Shown here: piece after piece, positions 33,203-41,907 of the stretch
Layout: the number at the start of each line of letters is the position of its first letter
Position numbering within the stretch: position 1 is the first letter of the stretch
Position numbers and translations under genes: made by a program
Assembly: GCA_964399545.1 (NCBI GenBank)
Contig: CAYNRG010000003.1
Location: 124,001 to 188,000 of the forward strand
DNA length: 64,000 nucleotides
Direction of reading: 5' to 3'
From: CAYNRG01 sp964399545
GTDB taxonomy: Bacteria; Bacillota_I; Bacilli_A; Erysipelotrichales; Erysipelotrichaceae
The notes under the pieces: model-generated
What the model was told of the DNA's origin: nothing
Seen by the model: only the letters and a program-made list of their open reading frames with translations
Databases searched by the model: none

Positions 33203-34224
33203 TATGCTCCCCACTTAATGATGTTTGCAGCCCAAACATATCCAATACCTGCTGCAATCATACATACAACATCTCCCTCTTTAACTTTTCCGCACTCCAA
33301 AGCCAACTTTAGGGATAAAATTTGATCAAATTGTCCAATATGACCATACTCTTCCAAATACATTGTTTGATCTTCGGTTAATCCTAATTCTGACAACATT
33401 CCTAAATGCCCAGAACGTTTAATATGTAAAATATCTAAAAATGTTATGTCTTTTCTTTCCAATTGTGCTTGCCTTAAACTTTCATCAATACATCGATACC
33501 AATTGTCCATACTTACTTCATTCAATCGGTCTTTCATTTTCTTGGCATCCATCAATCGAAGCGATTTATATCCTTCTTGTATATTATCTTGTGTAAATGG
33601 TGTCACTGTTCCACCAATTTCTACTCCTGCTGTTCTAGCTAAACTACCATCAGAAATAATTTTTGATCCCAAAAGCCTATTTCTTCCATAATTTTTTTTC
33701 AACAGAATAGCTCCGCCACCTGCCGATAAATTGAACATCATAGACACCATTGAATCTTTGTAATCTATGAAGTCTCCATTTCGATAACCTCCAGCAATTA
33801 ATACAGTATTAATCTCCTCATCCGCAAGCATCATATCTTTTGCAATTTTCATTGCAGAAACGGCCGTACAACAACGATTTTGAAGGTCAATTCCCCATGC
33901 ATTTACTGCCTGAATTCTATCTTGTATATATAAAGCAGATGTTGTCAGTGGATATTCCTTCCACTCTTCTCCGATGCATAAAATGCAATCAATTTCTTTT
34001 GGATCTATCCCTGTAGTTTTTAAACAATCCAAGGCAGCTCTTGCTCCCATTTCTTGTGTGCCATCTTCAGGACCTGCAAGATACTTCGTTTTAATTCCTA
34101 ATTTATTAATAATTGCTTCTTCAGACCAAGCTCCATTTGTCTTTTCTGAAATTTCTTTTGCTGTTTCTTTCTTTTCAGGAAGGTAAATACCTACCCCAAC
34201 AATCCCGATATGATTCTCCATCAT
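33202..34224 (-). CDS. Ketosynthase III-like (FabH/HMG-CoA-synthase fold) enzyme
   Basis: This 340-residue thiolase-fold protein has a probable nucleophile Cys118 or Cys119 in LQNRCCTAVSAMKIA and a His in LDILHIKRSGHLGML near residue 268-275. The third catalytic position, normally Asn in an NxGN motif of FabH, is replaced in LEEYGHIGQFDQ, where a His occurs. It therefore resembles KAS III and HMG-CoA synthases but probably uses another substrate. In context, between a FabG-like reductase and a Liv transporter, it may condense or cleave a CoA-linked acyl chain. Start and stop overlap both neighbours. Confidence 0.7.
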   Translation of the reverse strand: MMENHIGIVGVGIYLPEKKETAKEISEKTNGAWSEEAIINKLGIKTKYLAGPEDGTQEMGARAALDCLKTTGIDPKEIDCILCIGEEWKEYPLTTSALYIQDRIQAVNAWGIDLQNRCCTAVSAMKIAKDMMLADEEINTVLIAGGYRNGDFIDYKDSMVSMMFNLSAGGGAILLKKNYGRNRLLGSKIISDGSLARTAGVEIGGTVTPFTQDNIQEGYKSLRLMDAKKMKDRLNEVSMDNWYRCIDESLRQAQLERKDITFLDILHIKRSGHLGMLSELGLTEDQTMYLEEYGHIGQFDQILSLKLALECGKVKEGDVVCMIAAGIGYVWAANIIKWGA

Positions 34225-34943
34225 TACAACCTCATTCCGCCATCAACATTAAGTACATGGCCTGTTACATAACTTGCATCTTCACTTGCTAAGAATAAAG
34301 CTGCTTTTGCTATTTCTTCTGGTTGACCCAAGCGCCCTAACATTGTCATCGCTGCAAACTTATCTAGCAATTCTTGTGGAACTGTTTTCAAAATATCAGT
34401 CATCGTATATCCTGGTGCAATTACATTCACACGAACATTAGCTCCCTTCATCGCAAATTCTTTTGCCCATGATTTGCTAGCTCCAATGACTCCAGCTTTC
34501 GTTGCTGCATAGTTGGCTTGACCTATATTTCCATAAACACCTACAACACTAGATATATTAATAATAGATCCATAGTCATTCATCTGCATTTGTGGACCAA
34601 ATAAACGAACCAAATTAAAGATTGATCTCATATTTACATCCATAACTACATCCCATTGATCATGTGTCATTTTTCTAGTCAGTGAATCTCTAGTAATTCC
34701 AGCATTGTTAACTAAAATATCAACTTTTCCATATTTTGCCGTTACTTCCTCAAAGAATTTTTGACATGCATCTACATCAGTAACATTAAGATTAAAGTAC
34801 TCTACTCCACAATGCTGATAAGTCATTTCTCCCATATCTGCCGCAATTACCTTTGCTCCTTCATCGGCAAATAATTGTGCCATAGCCGCTCCTAGTCCTT
34901 TTGCTGCTCCTGTAATTACCGCTACTTTCCCATTTAATCTCAT
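34224..34943 (-). CDS. FabG-like 3-oxoacyl (acyl-CoA/ACP) reductase
   Basis: This 239-residue SDR protein has the NAD(P) loop TGAAKGLGAAMAQLFADEGA, NNAG near residue 85, and the catalytic set Ser in INISSVVGVYG with YAATK (Tyr and Lys near 145-150). The C-terminal family motif is VTGHVLNVDGGM. It reduces 3-oxoacyl to (R)-3-hydroxyacyl chains or the reverse. Since no fatty-acid synthase genes are adjacent and a thiolase is, acetoacetyl-CoA or a related acyl-CoA is the more likely substrate. The R-type stereochemistry matches the MaoC-type hydratase of the divergent operon. Confidence 0.85.
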   Translation of the reverse strand: MRLNGKVAVITGAAKGLGAAMAQLFADEGAKVIAADMGEMTYQHCGVEYFNLNVTDVDACQKFFEEVTAKYGKVDILVNNAGITRDSLTRKMTHDQWDVVMDVNMRSIFNLVRLFGPQMQMNDYGSIINISSVVGVYGNIGQANYAATKAGVIGASKSWAKEFAMKGANVRVNVIAPGYTMTDILKTVPQELLDKFAAMTMLGRLGQPEEIAKAALFLASEDASYVTGHVLNVDGGMRL

Positions 34944-34970
34944 CTTTCTTCTCCTCCTTGATTTGATTAA

Positions 34971-36176
34971 TTAAACCTTTTTCAATATAATGGCTGTCCC
35001 TAGCCCACCACCAATGCATAGAGATGCTAATCCATACTCTTTGTTTTGTTTTAACATTTCATGCATTAGAGTAACTACAATACGATTTCCACTTGCACCT
35101 ACTGGATGCCCTAACGCAATCGCTCCACCATTGACATTTGTTATTTCTAATATTCTCTCTTCAGATAATTGATGTTGAAGAGATAATTCCTTAACCACTC
35201 CTAGCGCCTGAGCTGCAAAAGCTTCATTCAATTCCAATAAATCCATTTGCTCCAGTTTCAAATTAGCTCGAGTCAATACATCTTGAATTGCTGGAACAGG
35301 TCCCATACCCATTATTTCTGGACTGACTCCTCCCTGACCAAGTTCAATAATTTCAAACAAAGGTTTCAATCCTTTTTCTTTTACTGCAGACTCACTTGCT
35401 AATAAAAGGTAGCTTGCACCATCGTTAATTCCTGAAGCATTTCCGGCAGTAACACTACCTTCTTTTTTAAATGCTGGGCGTAGAGTTCCTAATTTTTCAA
35501 CTGTTGATTTTCGATTTGGATATTCATCTGTATCAAAAACCACTTCTACCTTACCTTCTTTAACCTGTACCGGAACAATTTCCTCTTTAAATCTTCCTTC
35601 ATCTACTGCACGAATTGCTTTTGTTTGAGAATTAGCTGCGAATTGATCTTGCTGTTCTCTTGTTATGCCATATTTTTCAGCAATATTTTCTGCAGTTATC
35701 CCCATATGGAATCCTCCAAAAGCATCTGTTAGTGCATCATAAATCATATGGTCTTTTGAAATAACCTCTCCCATTTTAATTCCATTACGAACCTTAGATG
35801 GAAGTAGCATTGGGGCACCACTCATACTTTCAATTCCGCCGGCAACTACAATTTCGCCACGTCCACTACGAATTGAATCGAACCCTGTCATAATCGCTTT
35901 CATTCCACTTCCACAAAGCATATTCACTGTGTAAGAACTAACAGTCTCCGGAATTCCCGCTTTTATTGCAACCTGTCTTCCTGGACCCTGTCCTAATCCT
36001 GCCGATAGAATATTTCCAGTAATCACTTCACTAACTTCTTCTGGCTTAACATTTCCTTCTTTTAGAACCGCCTTTACAACTTCTGCCCCAAACTCTGTTG
36101 GATTTGTATTTTTTAGCTTACCTAAAAAACTTCCGATTGCTGTTCTTTTTCCAGCAACTACATAAACTTTTTCCAT
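34971..36176 (-). CDS. thlA: Acetyl-CoA acetyltransferase (thiolase)
   Basis: This 401-residue thiolase has the acyl-binding Cys near residue 88 in VNMLCGSGMKAI, the NVNGGAIALGHPVGASGNR motif near 350 with His, and the second active Cys in LASLCIGGGLGTA near 388. The N-terminus MEKVYVVAGKRTAIGSFLG is typical. It condenses two acetyl-CoA, or cleaves 3-ketoacyl-CoA. It is the first gene of the minus-strand cluster. A sigma-A promoter and a TetR operator lie upstream. Confidence 0.93.
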   Translation of the reverse strand: MEKVYVVAGKRTAIGSFLGKLKNTNPTEFGAEVVKAVLKEGNVKPEEVSEVITGNILSAGLGQGPGRQVAIKAGIPETVSSYTVNMLCGSGMKAIMTGFDSIRSGRGEIVVAGGIESMSGAPMLLPSKVRNGIKMGEVISKDHMIYDALTDAFGGFHMGITAENIAEKYGITREQQDQFAANSQTKAIRAVDEGRFKEEIVPVQVKEGKVEVVFDTDEYPNRKSTVEKLGTLRPAFKKEGSVTAGNASGINDGASYLLLASESAVKEKGLKPLFEIIELGQGGVSPEIMGMGPVPAIQDVLTRANLKLEQMDLLELNEAFAAQALGVVKELSLQHQLSEERILEITNVNGGAIALGHPVGASGNRIVVTLMHEMLKQNKEYGLASLCIGGGLGTAIILKKV

Positions 36177-36201
36177 TTTCTTCTCCTTAATTCACCTTTC
36201 A

Positions 36202-36221
36202 ACATGATTGATAATTCATGT
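36202..36221. promoter_or_regulatory. TetR operator, thiolase side
   Basis: ACATGATTGATAATTCATGT is an inverted repeat with one arm mismatch, in the 5' leader of the thiolase operon. It matches the operator at 37071 at 16 or more of 20 positions. A half-site (ACATGAA) overlaps the transcription start about 20 bases away. Confidence 0.7.
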
Positions 36222-36246
36222 GAATAGTAGTTCATCTTTCATGTTT

Positions 36247-36274
36247 ATTATAACATCGAAGAACCTCTTGTCAA
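36247..36274 (-). promoter_or_regulatory. Promoter of the thiolase-Liv operon
   Basis: TTGACA (36274-36269), 16-base spacer and TATAAT (36252-36247) on the minus strand, a near-consensus sigma-A promoter. Confidence 0.75.
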
Positions 36275-36312
36275 CATTTTTTTGAAAGCGATTTCAACCA
36301 TTTGCAGATATT

Positions 36313-36341
36313 TTGCTATTCTTAAGGAATGTTGGTATAAT
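36313..36341 (+). promoter_or_regulatory. Promoter of the TetR gene
   Basis: TTGCTA (36313-36318), 17-base spacer, TATAAT (36336-36341). Confidence 0.6.
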
Positions 36342-36380
36342 TTATTTTTTATGATATTATATAAATTAGGAGTGATACAT

Positions 36381-36974
36381 ATGCAAGCAACAAACTTACC
36401 TAAAACGGCTCGTGGTAGAAATACTTTAGAAAAAATTTATACTGCAGCTGAAAAGATTTTTGAAAAAAAAGGATACTATGAAGCCAGCATTAGTGAAATT
36501 GCTTTAACTGCTAATGTTGCTATTGGTACCCTCTATATTTATTTTAAAGATAAATTATCTTTATATCGCTATGTTTTAGATCGTTATTCCCATGAAATAC
36601 GAAAAGCCTCTGCTGTTGGTGCAGCGCCTTACACTTCGCGGTATGATCAAGAATTCTACGGTTTTAAAGCTTACTTACAGTATATCTCAAAACATCCTGG
36701 AGCTTACCGTATTATTTGGGAGTCCCAGTATGTTTGCCCTGAATACTTTCAACAATATTACGAAAATTTTTCGGATAAATACATTCAACAACTAGAAACC
36801 GCTCAAACAAAGGGAGAAATTGTGGATTGTGACTTAAGTGTCGCTTCTTACTTCCTTATTGGTGCATTCACCATGTTCGGTCTTAAGAAATGTATTTTCG
36901 ACAATGCAAAAGAAATAACTGATGAAGATGTTGATTCTATTATGAAACTTATAAAAAATGGTTTATTTAAATAA
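36381..36974 (+). CDS. TetR-family regulator of the acyl-CoA genes
   Basis: ATG 36381 after AGGAGTG gives 197 residues. The longer frame reads through the promoter. The N-terminal HTH (about 13-58) contains IYTAAEKIFEKKGYYEASIS and VAIGTLYIYFKDKLSLY, the classical TetR pattern. The ligand domain (about 70-195) resembles FadR-like TetR regulators that respond to acyl-CoA. It sits between two divergent CoA operons, each with a matching 20-bp operator at its promoter. The likely model is repression relieved by an acyl-CoA ligand. Confidence 0.85.
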   Translation: MQATNLPKTARGRNTLEKIYTAAEKIFEKKGYYEASISEIALTANVAIGTLYIYFKDKLSLYRYVLDRYSHEIRKASAVGAAPYTSRYDQEFYGFKAYLQYISKHPGAYRIIWESQYVCPEYFQQYYENFSDKYIQQLETAQTKGEIVDCDLSVASYFLIGAFTMFGLKKCIFDNAKEITDEDVDSIMKLIKNGLFK

Positions 36975-36976
36975 GA

Positions 36977-36998
36977 CATGCACAAGTGCATGTTTTTT
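36977..36998 (+). terminator. Intrinsic terminator of tetR
   Basis: ACATGCAC, two-base loop, GTGCATGT, then a T run on the plus strand. Confidence 0.75.
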
Positions 36999-37039
36999 AT
37001 TTCTCTTTTTGTAATCGTTTCCATTTTTTCGATTTTTTA

Positions 37040-37068
37040 TTGACTTTGTTCTTTTTATATCATACACT
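37040..37068 (+). promoter_or_regulatory. Promoter of the maoC-acd-etf operon
   Basis: TTGACT (37040-37045), 17-base spacer, TACACT (37063-37068). The operator at 37071 covers the start site. Confidence 0.65.
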
Positions 37069-37070
37069 TA

Positions 37071-37090
37071 ACATGAATTATGATTCATGT
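37071..37090. promoter_or_regulatory. TetR operator, maoC side
   Basis: ACATGAATTATGATTCATGT has perfect 8-bp arms around TATG. It lies directly after the -10 box. Confidence 0.75.
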
Positions 37091-37109
37091 TTTAGAATTG
37101 GAGGTAATT

Positions 37110-37529
37110 ATGAAAGGGAAAACAATTCATGAAATGAATGTTGGTGACTTTGCTAGCCGTAGCCTTACTATCACCGACAGTCACGTTACTTTATTTGCTG
37201 GAATTACTGGAGATTTCAATCCAGTTCATGTTGATGAAGTAGCCGCATCAAATTCAATGTTTCAACAGCGCATTGCACACGGAATGCTGACTGGCTCTTT
37301 ATTCTCTACCCTTCTTGGAACAACTCTTCCTGGAGAAGGATCTATTTATTTAGGGCAAGATTTAAAATTCTTAAAACCTGTGTTTATAAATGACACAATT
37401 ACCGCAACTGTTACAGTTAAAGAGCTGATAACTGAAAAAAATCGCGTTTTATTCGAAACAACAGCAATCAACCAACACGGTGATGTTGTTGTACGTGGTG
37501 TGGCAACTATTCTGCCACCAAAGGAGTAA
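37110..37529 (+). CDS. MaoC-type (R)-specific enoyl-CoA hydratase
   Basis: ATG 37110 follows TTGGAGGT. The 139-residue hot-dog-fold protein has the hydratase-2 motif FAGITGDFNPVHVDEVAA (catalytic Asp and His) near residue 30-45, then RIAHGMLTGSLFSTL. It hydrates enoyl-CoA to (R)-3-hydroxyacyl-CoA, as PhaJ does, or the reverse. It is the first gene of an operon with acyl-CoA dehydrogenase and EtfAB. Its stereochemistry fits a FabG-type partner rather than a Hbd-type dehydrogenase. Confidence 0.85.
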   Translation: MKGKTIHEMNVGDFASRSLTITDSHVTLFAGITGDFNPVHVDEVAASNSMFQQRIAHGMLTGSLFSTLLGTTLPGEGSIYLGQDLKFLKPVFINDTITATVTVKELITEKNRVLFETTAINQHGDVVVRGVATILPPKE

Positions 37530-37535
37530 GAACTT

Positions 37536-38684
37536 ATGTATCAATTAAATGAACGACAACGTTTAGCAAAAAAATTATTTAAAGAGTTTAGTGAAAAAGA
37601 AGTCAAACCTCTAGCGACTCAAATTGATGAAGAAGAACGATTCCCAAGTGAAACTGTTGAAAAAATGATTCAGTATAGAATGCTTGGAATTCCTTATTCT
37701 AAAGAACTTGGAGGATGTGGAGCCGATTACATGACCTATATTCTTTGTGTAGAAGAACTAAGTAAGGTTTGTGCCACTACAGGTGTTATTTTATCCGCAC
37801 ACACTTCTTTATGTGCTGCTCCAATTCACGATTTTGGAACTGATGAGCAAAAAAAGAAATATCTTACCCCATTAAATACAGGAGAAAAACTTGGAGCGTT
37901 TGGCTTAACTGAACCAAATGCTGGAACTGATGCAGCAGGACAACAAACTACTGCAATTAGGGATGGGGATGATTATCTTATCAACGGGTCAAAAATATTT
38001 ATTACCAATGCAGGATATGCCGACATTTATGTTATCTTTGCGATGACTGATAAAAGTGCTGGAACACGTGGAATCTCTGCTTTTATCTTAGACAAAGATA
38101 TGCCTGGATTCCGTGTTGGACCTAAAGAAAAAAAATTAGGAATTCGCGGTTCTAGTACTTGTGAATTAATTTTTGAAAATGTTCGTGTTCCTAAAGAAAA
38201 TCTTCTTGGTAAAGAAGGAAAAGGTTTTGGTATAGCTATGAAAACTCTTGATGGAGGTCGCATTGGTATAGCTGCTCAAGCTTTAGGAATTGCTGAGGGA
38301 GCTTTAGATGAAACTCTTAACTATGTCCAACAGAGAAAGCAATTTAATAAACCTATATCTGCCTTTCAAAATACTCAATTTCAATTGGCAGATATGAAAG
38401 CAAAAATTGAAGCAGCAAAACATCTTGTCTATCATGCTGCTTACTTAAAGCAAACAAATCAGCCCTACTCAGTAGAAGCAGCTACTGCTAAATTATTTGC
38501 TTCTGAAACTGCAATGGATGTCTCAACAAGAGCGGTTCAACTTCTTGGAGGATATGGATATACTAGAGACTATCCTGTTGAACGTATGATGCGTGATGCA
38601 AAAATTACTGAAATCTATGAAGGGACTAGTGAAGTTCAACGTATGGTAATCAGTAGTTCCTTGCTAAAAGGAGGGAAAAAATAA
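37536..38684 (+). CDS. Short-chain acyl-CoA dehydrogenase
   Basis: This 382-residue flavoprotein has the family signatures GAFGLTEPNAGTDAAGQQT near residue 130 and QLLGGYGYTRDYPVERMMRD near 340. The catalytic Glu near residue 365 lies in IYEGTSEVQRMVI, the position used by butyryl-CoA and short-chain dehydrogenases. Adjacent etfB and etfA genes suggest a Bcd/Etf complex that reduces crotonyl-CoA-like substrates, possibly with electron bifurcation to ferredoxin. It lies six bases downstream of maoC and overlaps etfB (ATGA). Confidence 0.9.
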   Translation: MYQLNERQRLAKKLFKEFSEKEVKPLATQIDEEERFPSETVEKMIQYRMLGIPYSKELGGCGADYMTYILCVEELSKVCATTGVILSAHTSLCAAPIHDFGTDEQKKKYLTPLNTGEKLGAFGLTEPNAGTDAAGQQTTAIRDGDDYLINGSKIFITNAGYADIYVIFAMTDKSAGTRGISAFILDKDMPGFRVGPKEKKLGIRGSSTCELIFENVRVPKENLLGKEGKGFGIAMKTLDGGRIGIAAQALGIAEGALDETLNYVQQRKQFNKPISAFQNTQFQLADMKAKIEAAKHLVYHAAYLKQTNQPYSVEAATAKLFASETAMDVSTRAVQLLGGYGYTRDYPVERMMRDAKITEIYEGTSEVQRMVISSSLLKGGKK

Positions 38685-39472
38685 TGAAAATTATTGTTCT
38701 TGTTAAACAGGTTCCAAATACTACAGAGATTCTTGTAGATCGCACTACAGGTACACTTATCCGCGACAACGTAGAAAGCATCATTAATCCAGATGATCTT
38801 GCAGGAGTAGAGGTCGCTTTACAATTAAAGGAAAAACTCGGTGCCTCTGTGAGCATTGTCACTATGGGCCCACCTCAAGCTAAAGGAATGCTTCGAGAAT
38901 TACTCGGAATGGGGTGCGATCATGCTTATTTAATTACAGATATGAAATTTGCCGGTGCAGATACATGGGCAACAAGTAATACTTTGGTTGGGGCACTTAA
39001 AAAAATCCCTCATGATTTAATTATCGCAGGCCGACAAGCCATTGATGGAGATACTGCTCAAGTTGGCCCTCAAGTTGCTGAGAAACTAGGGATTCCTCAA
39101 ATAACCTATGTACATGATATCCTTGAATGTACAGAAACTCATATTGTTGCTAGTCAGCAAATGGAAGACTCTTTCTTGGAATTAAAAACGACATTCCCAT
39201 GCTTGATTACAACATTAACCGAAATGAATCATGCGCGCTATATGAATGTTGAAGATCTATGGAGTTCCTTTGATAAAGAAATTACGATTTTCACTGCTAG
39301 TGATTTACAACTTGATGAATCTCTTATCGGATTAAAAGGATCTCCTACAAAAGTAAAAAAGACATTTACAAAAGAAGTTGCATCTACTAGTGAAATTTTC
39401 AATGGTTCTAGTGAAGAAAGTGCAAAAATAATTTTAGACTTGTTGAAAGACAAACAAGTTATCACTCATTAA
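38684..39472 (+). CDS. etfB: Electron transfer flavoprotein subunit beta
   Basis: This 262-residue protein starts MKIIVLVKQVPNTTEILVD, typical of EtfB, and contains LIIAGRQAIDGDTAQVGPQVAEKLG near residue 110, the family nucleotide-binding segment. It carries AMP or, in bifurcating forms, a second FAD. It overlaps the acyl-CoA dehydrogenase gene by one base and precedes etfA. Confidence 0.93.
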   Translation: MKIIVLVKQVPNTTEILVDRTTGTLIRDNVESIINPDDLAGVEVALQLKEKLGASVSIVTMGPPQAKGMLRELLGMGCDHAYLITDMKFAGADTWATSNTLVGALKKIPHDLIIAGRQAIDGDTAQVGPQVAEKLGIPQITYVHDILECTETHIVASQQMEDSFLELKTTFPCLITTLTEMNHARYMNVEDLWSSFDKEITIFTASDLQLDESLIGLKGSPTKVKKTFTKEVASTSEIFNGSSEESAKIILDLLKDKQVITH

Positions 39473-39483
39473 AGGAGGTCTTT

Positions 39484-40467
39484 ATGACAAAAGATATTTA
39501 TGTTTTTATAGAACAACGTGAAGGAAAGATTCAGGAAGTTAGTCTAGAACTTCTTGGAAAAGCTCATCAATTAACACAAGAAATGCCACAAGCAGGCTTT
39601 AATGTGATTGGAGTTCTACTTGGGAGTAATATAAAAGATCAGGCTGCTTCTCTTATCGGTTATGGAGCAGATAGAATTATTGTCTGCGATCATCCTTATT
39701 TAAATAATTACTCAACAGATCTTTATACCGATATTCTTTGTCGGATCGCTAAAGAAAATCAACCTGACTCATTCTTAATTGGAGCCACTAATCTTGGAAG
39801 AGATTTAGCCCCTCGCGTAGCAGCACGTCTAGATACTGGTCTTACCGCTGATGCTACGATGATTGAAGTTGAAGAAAACTCTACCTTACTCTTAATTACT
39901 CGTCCTGCCTTTGGTGGAAATTTATTTGGAACTATTATCTGCCCAGACACTCGTCCTCAAATGGCAACAATTCGGCCAAATGTTTTCGAAATTCCAACTT
40001 ATGATGAATCCAAAGTAGGAGAAGTAATTGAATTTGAAGCTGATTTACAATCAAAATCGTTAGTCACTTTACTAAAAACTGTTAAGCTAGAAAAAAAAGG
40101 CAAAGAAATCACTGATTCACCTATTCTAATTTCTGCAGGGCGGGGCGCTAAAGATTGCCTTCCTCTATTAGAAGAATTTGCTAAACTAATAGGTGGAACT
40201 ATTTCTTGTAGTCGAGCTCTTGTGGATGAAGGATTAACTTCCAAAGCCATACAAGTTGGTCAAACTGGAAAAACAGTTCGACCTAATATCTATATTGCTT
40301 GTGGTATATCAGGAGCTGCACAGCATGTTGCAGGAATGGAAAAATCAGATTACATTATCGCAATTAATAAAGATCCAAGTGCAGCTATCTTCAATACCGC
40401 AAATATCGGTCTTGTTGGAGATATCAAAGAAATTTTAACTGCTGTTATAGAACAACTGTCTAGCTAA
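39484..40467 (+). CDS. etfA: Electron transfer flavoprotein subunit alpha
   Basis: This 327-residue protein has the N-terminal alpha/beta domain (MTKDIYVFIEQREGKIQEVS) and the C-terminal FAD-binding domain with PILISAGRGAKDCLPLLEEF near residue 215. VGQTGKTVRPNIYIACGISG and GAAQHVAGMEKSDYIIAINK follow. It binds the electron-transferring FAD. Last gene of the operon, followed by a terminator. Confidence 0.95.
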   Translation: MTKDIYVFIEQREGKIQEVSLELLGKAHQLTQEMPQAGFNVIGVLLGSNIKDQAASLIGYGADRIIVCDHPYLNNYSTDLYTDILCRIAKENQPDSFLIGATNLGRDLAPRVAARLDTGLTADATMIEVEENSTLLLITRPAFGGNLFGTIICPDTRPQMATIRPNVFEIPTYDESKVGEVIEFEADLQSKSLVTLLKTVKLEKKGKEITDSPILISAGRGAKDCLPLLEEFAKLIGGTISCSRALVDEGLTSKAIQVGQTGKTVRPNIYIACGISGAAQHVAGMEKSDYIIAINKDPSAAIFNTANIGLVGDIKEILTAVIEQLSS

Positions 40468-40497
40468 TTTAAAATCTGCCATGATTTTTAAGAATTA

Positions 40498-40524
40498 AAA
40501 ACTACTTTCTTAGGTAGTTTTTTT
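40498..40524 (+). terminator. Intrinsic terminator of the etf operon
   Basis: AAAACTAC pairs with GTAGTTTT, with a further T run on the plus strand. Confidence 0.7.
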
Positions 40525-40530
40525 CTTTAT

Positions 40531-40559
40531 AAAAAAAAAGAGAAGATTCTCCTCTCTTT
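40531..40559 (-). terminator. Intrinsic terminator of the PTS genes
   Basis: AAAGAGA/TCTCTTT hairpin with a nine-T run on the minus strand, convergent with the etf terminator. Confidence 0.6.
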
Positions 40560-40563
40560 TCCT

Positions 40564-41835
40564 TTAAGCTGATTTACTTTCATTTTCTAGCTGTTTTTGT
40601 TCTGCTAATACTTCTTGCTTTTCATAAATTTTAAAAAACGGATAATAAATTAATGTCACTAAGGCAATCAATATAAATAGGAAGATTACTGCCTTTACCG
40701 ATCCTGTGATTAACCAAGTCAGAAATGGATATGGAACATACCACATTTCAAATAAAACTGTCGGAATTGGTGCGAATAAAATCATTTTTGTCCCAAACCA
40801 AACAGCTAATGGCAAAATAATTCCTGTCAAATTCATTGGAATCATTAGAATCGGATTCCACGCAATACATCCAAAAACAACTGGTTCATTGATATTAAAT
40901 AGACTTGGAACAAAACTAGCTCTTCCTAGCGCTTTTAATTTCTTACTTTTCGAGAAAGCTAACATAACAACGAGTGGTAAAGTAAAACCTACTCCTCCAA
41001 CTGCCATATATGCTGTATTTACTTCACTAATTGCAAGGTTTAAATTTGCTGGATCAAGCGCTCCTGAATTTGCCATCGCAATATTTGCTGTTATACCTGC
41101 TAAGAAGATCGGTTTTGTAATAGGTGTCATTACCCATGATGAAATTCCCATTGAATACAAGAATGTCCAAGAAAAAACCAATAATGTAAATCCCCATGGT
41201 GTTTCTACAACTTGTTTTAATGGCTCGAATATCGCTAAAATAATTGTATAGACATCCACACTCCACACATCAACAACTAACCAACCGATTACAATAATAA
41301 GACCAATCGGTAGCATTGAATCAAACCAACCTCGTACAAAGTCTGGAACAACAGAATCTTCTTTAAAAAATGATATATTGCTAAAAAGTAACATAACTGA
41401 CGATACAAATATACCTGATAGAATCGCTACAAACATTCCTCCTGCACCTAATGGAGCAACCCATAAAAATCCAATGGTTCCATCAGTAATTACTTGAGGA
41501 GTGATAATAATTAAGAATAAAATCAATCCCGTAAAAGCTGAAGTAATTCGTTGTTTTCTTTTTCTCTTCTTCTCCATAAAATTAAATGGAATTAGAAAAG
41601 AAAGCACCAATGAAACCATGCCCATTGTCCAACCAAATGGAGTCCAAAAATCTGGCCACCACGATATTGAAAAATGTGATCCTGGTATTGTTAACATTAT
41701 AAAAACCGATCCAAGTAAAATCAATGGTAAAATCTGCATAATGGAATCTTTCATTGTTACAATCCATATATTGCTATTTGCTTTATTTATCTTAGGTGCT
41801 ACTTTGTTCTCTAAAAAATATAATAGTTTTTTCAT
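40564..41835 (-). CDS. PTS lactose/cellobiose-type permease IIC
   Basis: ATG 41835 follows GATGGAGGG. The 423-residue membrane protein has about ten hydrophobic segments. It starts MKKLLYFLENKVAPKINKAN, as IIC proteins of the Lac family do, and carries the sugar-binding signature SLFNINEPVVFGCIAWNPIL near residue 290. It transports and phosphorylates a beta-glucoside, chitobiose or related sugar together with the IIB protein upstream. No IIA or glycosidase gene is nearby, so the sugar is unknown. Confidence 0.88.
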   Translation of the reverse strand: MKKLLYFLENKVAPKINKANSNIWIVTMKDSIMQILPLILLGSVFIMLTIPGSHFSISWWPDFWTPFGWTMGMVSLVLSFLIPFNFMEKKRKRKQRITSAFTGLILFLIIITPQVITDGTIGFLWVAPLGAGGMFVAILSGIFVSSVMLLFSNISFFKEDSVVPDFVRGWFDSMLPIGLIIVIGWLVVDVWSVDVYTIILAIFEPLKQVVETPWGFTLLVFSWTFLYSMGISSWVMTPITKPIFLAGITANIAMANSGALDPANLNLAISEVNTAYMAVGGVGFTLPLVVMLAFSKSKKLKALGRASFVPSLFNINEPVVFGCIAWNPILMIPMNLTGIILPLAVWFGTKMILFAPIPTVLFEMWYVPYPFLTWLITGSVKAVIFLFILIALVTLIYYPFFKIYEKQEVLAEQKQLENESKSA

Positions 41836-41907
41836 TTTTCCCTCCATCATTTATCTTTTATTTTCTTAAATTCCCTGATTTCAATCTCCCCTTAAAAAGT
41901 AAGAATC

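Noticed and set aside
36282..36380. N-terminal extension of the TetR gene
   Set aside because: The extra 33 codons cover the predicted promoter, and ATG 36381 has a proper ribosome-binding site.
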